Positions 11,066-20,900 of a stretch of 64,000 nucleotides of DNA are shown piece by piece. The notes beneath the pieces were generated by a model. It was not told the DNA's origin. It searched no databases and saw nothing but the letters and a program-made list of their open reading frames with translations. This stretch comes from Culex pipiens pallens (lineage: Eukaryota > Arthropoda > Insecta > Diptera > Culicidae): assembly GCF_016801865.2 (NCBI RefSeq), contig NC_068937.1, positions 134,304,455 to 134,368,454 of the forward strand, given 5' to 3'. A program made the translations under genes and the position numbers. Numbering within the stretch: the first letter of the stretch is position 1; each line of letters begins with the position of its first letter.

Positions 11066-11394
11066 ACTCTCAACCACACTCACTCAAGGGAACAATCTGC
11101 GGGTTGACCACAGCCCTATCGCGATGTTTCAAGGCCGGAGAAGCCAGCCTAGCGTCAACAGGTTCGAGATTTGCAAGCCGGTGGAGGTCGGAGAAACCTT
11201 GTTCTCCAAGGCTGGATCAGCATGTTTCAATGGGTCATGGCACACCGCTGCCAGACGGGGAGCCGTTAAGCATCTTGTAGATTGCCAGTTTGTTCTTGAG
11301 CGTTGCTTTTGACCGGCGGTTGATGATCGGATACAGCTTCTTGAGCATCACGATGCCCTTGATGAATCTGTCGTCGACCTGCGACCAGTCCACC

Positions 11395-12940
11395 TTTTTT
11401 TTGAAATTAAATATGTCTTTATTGAACTTTCTTATAATAATTACATTTCATTTACATTCTAAGTGGTATGGCTATATGCTTTTCATCTTTATTGTACTTT
11501 TCATTTTATTATTGACTGTTCACATTCATTTATTTACTTCAAATTGTTTTACATTTTTGCATTGAATCGAATTTGGGTAAAAAAAATCTCTTTAACAACT
11601 AATCCTAACTTAAAATTTAAAAAATAAATTCATTGAAAAATTCAAAATTATTATAACGAGTAAACTACGAATGTATTTTAAGATGAATGCTCCAAGGGTT
11701 CTTACTTGTTCCTGGCGAGTTTTGCACCCACGCAGAGTTGTTGTCATCTCGATGAAAATGTTCAAAAGTTCTTGTGGTGAAAACAGGTCACTACTGCCTT
11801 CACCCGTTGATGCTGGTTGGTTTTCCCTCGGCTGACTGAAGCCTGGAGGTGTTGTATTCTCTGCAACTCTTTGCCGCTGATTCAACGGCAATGGCTGCAG
11901 ATTTGGTACCACTCGAACAGATCCTGCTCCTGGTGACGCCAAAGCAGGAAAATCCACGTCCGTGTATGCTGGTGGTGTTTTGCGACGATTTGGTTGGTGC
12001 CTCGTCGTCGCTTGCTGCCGAATTTTTACAAACTCAGCACGTTTTGGGCAGCTTCGATTCTTGGTAGAATGGTCGCCGCCACAATTGAAGCATTTCGCTT
12101 CGATGTTCTCGTTGATTGTTTCGCAATCTTGAGTTTTGTGCTCACCTCCGCAGGTTGCACAACGACTCTTGATGAAACAGTTCCTTCCACCATGTCCAAA
12201 CTGCAAGCAGTTCGAACACTGCGTCACGTCACGGTGCACTGGACGATAACGTTCCCAAGTCACGATGATGTTGAAAATTGCCCGAACTGCTTTCAGCTCA
12301 GACGGCGTTGTCGATCCTTTCTCGAGATGAACCAGGTACAGTTGATCACGATACTTGATGTCCTTGTTGTGTCTCGTCATCTTGAAGACTTCGATCACGT
12401 TCAACTTAAGAGTTTTGAGCTCTTCTTTCAGCACACTTACATCCATGTCGTACAGGCCTCGGAGGACCTGTTTCATGGGGCGTTTACCTGGATCGTCATG
12501 GCTGTAGTATTCAATCTTGGTGTTGTTCAGGAAATCCCGAACGTAATTGTAATCCTTTCTGGTAGGTAGCAGAATTTTGAGTCCATCAGCACACAAGTGA
12601 ATGGAAGCTCGTAAAGCACCAGATTTGATAAACCCGGTCAGCCACTTTTGAACCGAATCCGATGACGATGTTTTCACAAAAATGGGTGGCAACTTTTCCC
12701 GTCGTTCAAATTCTTCCTTCTCGCTCACGTCCTGGTTTCCAGACGAATTTTGAGCGTCCTTGCTCAAACTGCCTGGCTTTGCAGGTAGCGCTTCGGCATT
12801 CTTTAGCTTCTTCAAATCTGCCGATCCTGCTGGTGAGGACCGCCTCTTTTTCTTGCCGTGAGGCATTTTTGCACTTTGTAGCACTTATTCGATGTTGGAG
12901 GGACGCACGTCTGACTCGCTGCTCTGCTGATCGCAGACTC
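11395..12940 (-). mobile_element. ORF1-only LINE, full length at both ends, 11-bp target duplication
   Basis: The element is bounded by identical ACCAGTCCACC (11384-11394 and 12941-12951). At its minus-strand 3' end it has a poly(A) run next to the duplication and an AATAAA just upstream. Its 5' end has AGACGTG about 29-35 nt from the first base, like the downstream promoter element of Jockey-type LINEs, which suggests no 5' truncation. Between the ends there is only ORF1 (next entry) and short untranslated ends. No endonuclease or reverse transcriptase is present. Confidence 0.85.
11610..12866 (-). CDS. LINE ORF1 (Gag-like) nucleic-acid-binding protein, 418 aa
   Basis: The frame is open from the ATG at 12866 to the stop at 11610, with a short leader of about 74 nt inside the element. 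The N terminus is basic (MPHGKKKRR). Three zinc knuckles lie in the middle: a classical CX2CX4HX4C, then CX2CX3HX4C and CX2CX3HX6C. This trio is typical of Gag-like ORF1 proteins of Jockey-clade LINEs, which coat LINE RNA and target it to chromosomes. The frame has no stops or shifts, so the insertion is either young or under selection. An upstream in-frame GTG at 12884 was not used as the start. Confidence 0.85.
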   Translation of the reverse strand: MPHGKKKRRSSPAGSADLKKLKNAEALPAKPGSLSKDAQNSSGNQDVSEKEEFERREKLPPIFVKTSSSDSVQKWLTGFIKSGALRASIHLCADGLKILLPTRKDYNYVRDFLNNTKIEYYSHDDPGKRPMKQVLRGLYDMDVSVLKEELKTLKLNVIEVFKMTRHNKDIKYRDQLYLVHLEKGSTTPSELKAVRAIFNIIVTWERYRPVHRDVTQCSNCLQFGHGGRNCFIKSRCATCGGEHKTQDCETINENIEAKCFNCGGDHSTKNRSCPKRAEFVKIRQQATTRHQPNRRKTPPAYTDVDFPALASPGAGSVRVVPNLQPLPLNQRQRVAENTTPPGFSQPRENQPASTGEGSSDLFSPQELLNIFIEMTTTLRGCKTRQEQVRTLGAFILKYIRSLLVIIILNFSMNLFFKF

Positions 12941-13130
12941 ACCAGTCCACCTCCGATCCAAGCACCTTCAGTTTTGTTGTTGGTTTGAGTCTTTCGGTGT
13001 TGGGGTGGGGAATGGCTTGTGTTTTCTCCGCGTTCACCCGGATCTTCCGGTCGGTGAGGTATTGCGTGTAGACATCCAGGCCATTCTGGAGTTTAGTGAC
13101 GAGATGTTCCGCCCCTCGTAGCTGATGGTT

Positions 13131-14005
13131 TCACATCAGCGGAAGCGGAAGGTCGATGGCTTGAATCCCATCTGGCGAGGCAAAAGGGGAAGGTGGCGGT
13201 CGAGGGGGGATTTCGGCTGCTGCGGGAATTGACTTTGTCAAGTCCCAAGCCTCCCCAAAACCCATCCCATCCAATCTCTCGGACGATCTGTTGGCGACTG
13301 AGTCTGAGCGTAACTCTGTAACAATACGCAGAGAAGAGCTTCAAATGCTACTTTCGACCAACGTTGCCAGATTATTTTATGGGAAATCTGTATTTTCTTG
13401 AAAATAAATCTGTATTTTATCTGTATCATGTCAAATTCGAAGCCATAGAAGATTTTTTTGACTTTTCACAACAGATTTAAGCTGTTTAATCATACTAAAG
13501 CAGAATTCAATTACTAAATCATTGAAATTTTCAAATTAAATGAAAACGAAAAAAATCTGTATATACAGATTTTTGTGATTTTTGGGAACAAAAAATCTGT
13601 ATAATACAGATTTATCTGTATATCTGGCATGGCTGCTTTCGACTCGGTCACATGCTCTCAGGCAAAATTCGAGCTGAAGATTGGGCTATATGATCGGTAA
13701 CGATCTCTAGATGGGTCAAAAATAAAAGAGTTTTCCCCTCAATCTCGCTCATCTCTACGTCCTCGGATCGGTCTCTCGTGCTCGTGTTGCATGGCATTGG
13801 GAGATTGGTCTGGGGAATGAGAGGGGGCAACTGCTCGAATAATTCGTCAAAATACTGTCTCGCTCAAACAAAAGCGCTACGGAAGACGATCGTTCGGCAG
13901 GCTGTAACAGCAGCAAAACAGAAAACCTGAGAACAGATCATACTACAATAGATACGCAAGTGTCGCAGTGGTCCGTGTCTGTTCACAGTAAAAAAAAAAA
14001 AAAAA
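13131..14005 (+). mobile_element. Poly(A)-tailed retroelement of unknown family, 11-bp target duplication
   Basis: Identical AGCTGATGGTT flanks it (13120-13130 and 14006-14016), and a run of about 16 A closes the plus-strand 3' end. Without the MITE inside it, it is about 600 bp and has no coding frame. A GGCTTGAATCCC near 13170 resembles a tRNA B box, so it may be a SINE, but a 5'-truncated LINE is equally possible. Confidence 0.75.
13359..13631. mobile_element. AT-rich MITE rich in AAATCTGTAT
   Basis: The 273-bp insert has near-identical 12-bp flanks, GCTACTTTCGAC (13347-13358) and GCTGCTTTCGAC (13632-13643). Inverted GCCAGAT lies near its ends, and the interior has repeated AAATCTGTAT and ATACAGATTT motifs. 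Confidence 0.65.
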
Positions 14006-14074
14006 AGCTGATGGTTGAATCGTCGGCGAAGAGGGAAAGCGTGCCGCCGCCGGGCAGAGACGGATTGTCGGAGG

Positions 14075-14153
14075 TCTTTAGAGAATAAAACGAAGAAATG
14101 TTGATTGGATTTCGAAGTTTTCTACAGCACAGCCAAACCAATCCGACGTAATC
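14075..14153 (+). repeat. Copy 2 of the 80-bp direct repeat
   Basis: It matches 10981-11065 in sequence and orientation and starts some 45 bp beyond the FADD motif of the LINE fragment. Together the two copies bracket the whole retroelement nest. Confidence 0.7.
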
Positions 14154-14159
14154 TTAATC

Positions 14160-14933
14160 GAGCTTCCTTTATTCAACTCTCTACATCTCTCACTACACTC
14201 AACTACCAGAAGTACAGTCCAAAGTGGCGTTACGGAACGTTTCACACCTAAACAAGAGGTACAATCGAATAGGATGTGTTTTATCATTATTGTTTAATCA
14301 AGTATCAAAGACGAGAAGACGTGAAATTAATACGCAAGTATTGTTTGTGGTTTTATTCATTGTGTGTCCTTACTTCCATCTTCCTTCAGCGAGAGATCCA
14401 TAACTTAATTCCATTCACACTCACCAACACACAGTGTCTACACGAAGATTTGGGCTTACCTAGCTTCTTTCCTTTTCTTTTCCCCTATCGCTCTTTCCAT
14501 GACTTGTGTTTCTTTTAACAATTGATATTAAAAGTATTCCTAATTTTATGTTTTTTATAGTTTTGCTTTCACGCCTTACGCGCAATTTCCTTACAGAAAA
14601 TAAAAAAGAAGATAGTGTGAAACCTTACTGTTTTTAAGTGTGTGTGTGTTGTATCAATTTATAAACCGAGAAAATTACGATCCGTTTCGCGCTTTTTGTG
14701 TGTGTGTGAAAACAACCCAATCGTAATCGTAGCTTAAAACCTAACCTTTAATTGTATGTATTTTGTGTAATCTACATAAAAGAAAACAAAAAAATGCTCC
14801 TCCTCTCGCGAAAATCAGAGCAACACCCCCAACTCGTGTGTTAGCTGAGTGTGAGTTTGTTTTTTGCTTGTTTGTTGTTGTTGTTGTATCAGGTTTAATT
14901 CTAAAATGTCCCAGCGGCACCACCAAGTTCCGC
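14160..14933 (-). other. 3' UTR region of the B52-like gene
   Basis: The region downstream of the stop at 14934 is free of coding frames. AATAAA signals on the minus strand lie at 14357-14352 and 14173-14168. The first would give a 3' UTR of about 600 nt. Confidence 0.5.
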
Positions 14934-17900
14934 CTAGTCGTCCATGCTTTCGTTGCGCTCGGGCGAGTGGTCGTTGTTCTTGGGCGACGCCGACCGGGAT
15001 TTTCCGTCCCGTTTGTCTGCCGGCGAGCGTGACCGGTCGCGGGAACCGCCGCGCGACCCACCACGGGAGCCTCCCCGGGAGCGGGAACGCGAGTGCGCCG
15101 ACCGCGAGCGGCTGCGGGATTTGTTATCCTTGGACTTGGAGCGCGACCGGGAGCGGGGGCTGCGGCTGCGTGACTTGGCGTCCTTGGACTTGGACCGGCT
15201 TCGGCTGCGGTCGCGCTCGACGGAGCGGGATCGCGACTTGGACTTGGAGTCGCGCTCGCGGGATTTGCTGTGGAAGGGCAATGGGTGTATAGTGAGAATG
15301 GTTTTAACAAATGACGCGCGCCGTTAATACTCACTTGGAGCGGGATCGGGACCGCTTGGAGGCGACGCTGGCACTGCGCGATTTGGACCGGCTACGGGAC
15401 TTGGACCGGCTGCGGCTGGAGCGACGCGACCGAGATCTGCTACGGCTGGAGCGGCGCCTCGAGCGGGACCGCGAACGGCTGCTGGACGACCGAGAGCGGC
15501 CCCGTCCGTTGCGGCCTCCGCTGCTGCCACCGTTGCGTCCACCGCGGTCCTCCACCAGCCGGATGCGACGTCCGTTCAGCTCCGTATCGTCCAGCTTCTC
15601 GATGGCGGTCTTCATGTCCGAACTGGTCGCGAACTCGACGACACTGTTGAAAGCCCAAACAAAATTAGCAAAATTTGAGTTCAACCTGCGCGCGACGAAC
15701 TAAGCTTCTCGTTTTGGATAATACCGTACAGGACCCGTTCACCGCGCCAGTAGGAGGTCCATTCCAAATTGGTTTTGTAAAACAATAAAGTTTGCGCGTT
15801 TCAGCGCAACTTGCAAAAGAATGGACGAACAAACCCACGGGAACGATGAATGGGTTCTCACAATTGCAGCAAATCGACAGAGCTCAAGCTTTTCAACATT
15901 CGTTTGCTATTGTTTGTTTTGTTTTTTCATGATGGAATTGTTTGTAGAAAAGAAAAAAAAAGAAGTGTTTTGTTACCCGTAGTATTGCGGTGAATGGCGC
16001 CCGCGGGTCCTTTACGGTACATGAAAGAGAGAGCGGGTGTTATTGAATTTGGATTGACTTGGACGGGGTCAATTGGTGGCTCCATTTGGCATAATGTATG
16101 GTGGTTTTGTACTGCAACTTGGTTTTTGTCACTCCAACTGAAGGGTGGAATTGCAATAATGTGATTGCAGCAGCGGTTAATCTTCCTGTTCTAATAATAG
16201 ACTGCAAACTTGGGGTTCAGTTAGAGTCCCATGGAAAACAGGTTACAGTCCAGACTCGATCATCCAAAGTGATCCAAATATCTCTGAGCAATTATCTACG
16301 AAATCGGTCTTTTTTAGAATTTTAATTTTTGCATTTTTTAATCCGGCTGAAACTTTTTTGGTGCCTTCGGTATGCCCAAAGAAGCCATTTCGCATCATTA
16401 GTTTGGCCATATAATTTTTCATACAAATTTGGCAGCTGTCCATACAAAAACTATAAATGAAAATTCAAAAATCTGTATCTTTTGAAGGAATTTTTTGATC
16501 GATTTGGTGTCTTCGGCAAAGTTGTAGGTATGGATACGGACTACACTGAAAAAAAATGATACACGGTACAAACAAATTTGGTGATTTTTTATTTATCTTT
16601 TTGTCACTAAAAGTTTATTTGCAAAAAAAAACAATTTTTTTTTTTTTTTTTTCATTTTTTGATATGTTTTAGAGGACATCGAATGCCAACTTTTCAGAAA
16701 TTTCCAGGTTGTGCAAAACATCTTTGACCGAGTTATAAATTTTTGAAGCAATACTGATTTTAAAAAAAAAAATCGAAATATTGGCTGCAAAAATTTTCAA
16801 ACTTCATTTTTCGATGTAAAATTAAATTTGCAATCAAAAAGTACTTCAGTGAAATTTTGATAAAGTGCACCGTTTTCAAGTTAAGGCCATTTTTAGGTAA
16901 CTTTTTTGAAAATAGTCACAGTTTTTCATTTTTTTAAATTAGTGCACATGTTTGCCCACTTTTGAAAAAATATTTTTGAAAAGCTGAGAAAATTCTCTAT
17001 ATTTTGCTTTTTTGAACTTTGTTGCTGAGATATTGCCATGCAAAGGTTTAAAAACATGAAAATTGATGTTTTCCAAGTCTCACCCAAACAACCCACCATT
17101 TTCTAACGTCGATATCTCAGCAACTAATGGTCCGATTTACAATGTTAAAATATGAAACATTCGTGAAATTTTCCGATCTTTTCGAAAAAAATATTTTCAA
17201 AATTTTTAAATAAAGACTAATATTTAAAAAGGGCCAAAAATTCAATAGAACACCCTTTTAAATGTTAGTCTTGGGTTAAAAAATTTAAAAATATTTTTTT
17301 CGAAAAGTTCGGAAAATTTTACGAATGTTTCATATTTTAATATTGTAATTCGGACCATTAGTTGCTGAGATATCAACATTAGAAAACGGTGGGTTGTTTG
17401 GGTGAGACTTAGAAAACATCAATTTTCATGTTTTTAAACCTTTGCATGGCAATGTCTCAGCAACTAAGGGTCGTATCAACAAAGTTCAAAAAAGCTAAAT
17501 ATAGAGAATTTTCTCAGCTTTTCAAAAATATTTTTTTCAAAAGTGGGCAAACATGTGCACTAATTTAAAAAAAATGAATAACTGCGAATATTTTGAAAAA
17601 AGTAACCTAAAAATGGCTATAACTTGAAAACGGTGCACTTTATCAAAATTTCACTGAAGTACTTTTTAATTGCAAATTTGATTTTACATCGAAAAATGAA
17701 GTTGAAACATTTTTGCGACCAACATTTCGATTTTTTGAAAAAATCAGTATTGATTAAAAAATTCATAACTCGGTCAAAGATTTTTTGAACAACCTGGAAA
17801 TTTCTGAAAAGTTGGCATTTGATGTCCTCTAAAACATATCAAAAAATGAAAAAAATTAAAAATAGTGTTTTTTTAGGTTTTTTTGCAAATTAAGTTTTAG

Positions 17901-20900
17901 TGACAAAAAGTTAAATAAAAAATCACCAAATTTTTTTATACCGTGTATCATTTTTTTCAGTGTAGTCCGTATCCTCACCTACAACTTTGCCGAAGACACC
18001 AAATCGATCAAAAAATTCCTTCAAAAGATACAGATTTTTGAATTTTCATTTATCGTTTTTGTATGGACAGCTGCCAAATTTGTATGAAAAATTATATGGC
18101 CAAACTAATAAGGCTTTCTAGGCCCAGTGAAAAAAATATAATTTAACCGTAAAATGACGAACTTCTCGTCACAGTGTCCTGATGCAAACAATGATCGAGC
18201 TCGAGCTGTCACAGCCCTGCGAAGTATGTTGGCTGACACATCGGGCGGCCAGTCAAAAAAACCAGCTAGAAGTCGCCTGACAAAAAACTTTTGCTAGAAA
18301 GAGATAATGTAAACATACTTTGAATGTGTTGGTAAATTTCTGACAAGAAAGCCTTATGATGCAAAATGGCTTCTTTGGGCATACCGAAGACACCAAAAAA
18401 GTTTCAGTCGGATTAAAAAATACAAAAAAAAATCGAATGACCGAAATCTGAGAGAACTGCTCCTATGGGATTATGGGAAAGAATAGTTAGTCTGATGACT
18501 TGGTTTACGTTAGGAACGAACCATGCTAAGAAGTTTTGGTACTTTGGGAATCTCTGGAATGAGACATTGTATCCGTTATTATTTGAACAATCTGAACTTC
18601 AGATACTCAAAATATCCGGGTAATCGTGTCTGGACTGGAAGTTATGCCAAATGTGTCTACTAATGTTTCGTAACGAACCAAAAACTTACCCCTCATTCTT
18701 GCGCTGCTTGTGGGCATCGGCGTAGGTGACCTCTCCGGCTTGGCGCATGTAGTCCTTCAGGTCCTGTGTTTATTTATCCGTCAAAGGCAAACAAAAAACC
18801 AAAATAAAAAAAGGAAAGGAAACAACAGACGAAAAGGGTCCATTAGTATTGGCGGGCAGAGCGACAAGTACAGCTTCGGGGTTGAGATTGTGCCTAACAC
18901 TAGAAAAATGTATTACACGACTATGGGGGAGATCGATCGTCACTTTCACTACACGCGCACTTGAGATACTAGTTTTGGGGGCTCGACCACGACCTGCCTG
19001 CAATTTGTTTGGGGGGGTCAATCTGAGTTTCTTTGTTTCTCTTTCATAATGAAAAGAATCATCTGCGATTTGGCGATCGTAAGGCCGGGTCTTCCTTCAA
19101 GTTGTGTGGGGTGGCATTCCTTGGCGATTTCAGCTGTTTCCGTCCTCTTTTGGCAGAAGCTTCTCTCGAGAATATCCTTTCCGTTCGAGATCTTTCGGTT
19201 GGCAAACGTCTTCTCCTTCTTTATTTTGGCTTGGTTATTCCTCATTGTTTCAACCGTGTTTGTCCTTCGATCCAGATCTTGGTTGTTTGGCTAGCCTTTT
19301 GGGCGATGACGATTTGGGGCTTCCTCTCTCTCATTCCTCTTTGGTTGCATTCCAGATTGATCAGGCAAGAATCGTCTGAGCGTCCCTTCGTCCTCGTGTT
19401 TGTGAGCATGATTCTTTTCATTATGAACAGATTTCCCCCCGTTGTAAAACCCTCGAGACCTTCGCGCGTGGCACACTTTCTGACTCGAGCGTAAACAATA
19501 ACAAAAAACAAAGCAATATAGTGGGGAACACGTTAGTCGTAAGACATTACTGATTGGCTTCTTGCTTGCTGCGATTTACACTGGTTTCCAGAAAAAAGAA
19601 ATGGTTCTAACGAGAAAGTGAGTACAAAAATATCGACCATTACCTTGGCGGGGTCGGGGACACAAACTCTCTTTCTCGCTCGCTTTCTCGCGCGCTCTCT
19701 GTCTCTCACATGGGGGGGCAGATCATCATCATCATCGTCAACGTAACGGGCGTCGCACGATCCACCAAACGGATCCGACGATGCGGGGGGAAAAAACGGG
19801 ACGCGAACCGGGCCTTGTTCCAAACCGGTTCACACAAAACCAACGAGCAAGTGTGACCCCTCCAGCGCGCTTTGGTCGAGCGGTCCGCACGATTGGAAGA
19901 ATTCTGTCTCTCGATTTGGGGGGGATGACCTCAACACACGTGACGACCTTGAATAGTGTCTCCCTCTCTCTTTGTTTTGATTTTGTCCTTTTCGAGATTT
20001 CAGTCAAGCCTCGTCTCTTCCGGTCTCGCGGATGGGAACCTCGGTGTGAGTAATGGATTGGAGCTTTAAATTTGATTCGAAAATTCAGAAAATTAATAGA
20101 AATGATAAACTCTCTCTCCCTCTGTCTCTTTCTCGGTGTAACTGCTAGGATAAAATCCGTACCGACGCTTCAGGGATGGCACATCAAAATTGCGCCAACA
20201 AAACAGTTTCCCGAGGGAGCCAGCTTTGTTCAACGAGCTTCGATGAACCCATCCCGAAGCGCGGAGAAGCACGAACTTGTAAGTGTATGAGTGTGAGTGT
20301 GTGTAAAAAGGTGAGTACTTTTTGGTGCTCTCTCTCTCTGTCGGGGTGGGCGTGAAGCGCTCTGCAGTGGCGGGGTCCTCGGCCAACGACGACCTTTGGG
20401 ACCGATCTTTCCAGGTTGACCACCCCATCGGATGACGGATTTCGGCAACGCCACGCCAGCAAACGGACAACCAGAGGGGGGGAAGAAACTTGTTCCGCGT
20501 CTTGTCTGGGGGGGTGCGGGTGGTGGAAGTTCGTCTTTTCGCACATCATCATCCATCGATTGCTCAGATGATCGCGCGCTCATCACAATCCGTGCTGGCC
20601 CCAGGGTGGTCTTCCGGTTCAGTGTTTGAGCGACAATCTCCCTTTATCTCTCTCTCTCTCTCTGTCAGTGTGTGTTACTCTGCAAACCTCACGTTTTTGA
20701 AAGGAGGGTTGCCTTTTAGGAAAAGATAACAGTAATAAGAGGTTTTACTATGGGGTGGCTTGATCGTTTCGCAGACGGAGTCGGGTTTTTTTTTGGTTTG
20801 ATTCATTTTTTTTTTGTTTAGAAATTCTTCCGTAAATGTAAAAGCTCTCAATAAAAAGGGGGGTTTTCTTTACAGATCAACATATACACAAACGAGGTTT

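Larger units (their letters stand above)
11100..14074 (-). pseudogene. Jockey-like LINE reverse transcriptase fragment, broken and twice interrupted
   Basis: On the minus strand the remaining pieces (14074-14017, 13130-12952 and 11394 to about 11100) read as the C-terminal part of a LINE reverse transcriptase. The catalytic FADD motif is at 14030-14019. After one frameshift near 13100 come segments like YLTDRKIRVNAEKTQ and LYPIINRRSKATLKNK, typical of Jockey-clade enzymes. Two insertions split it: a poly(A) element at 13131-14005 and an ORF1-only LINE at 11395-12940. Upstream polymerase motifs and the endonuclease are missing, so it is a dead relic. Confidence 0.8.

Noticed and set aside
19033..19494. 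153-codon plus-strand frame in the B52 intron
   Set aside because: It is opposite a purine-rich segment, has no family similarity, and lies in an intron of a gene on the other strand.
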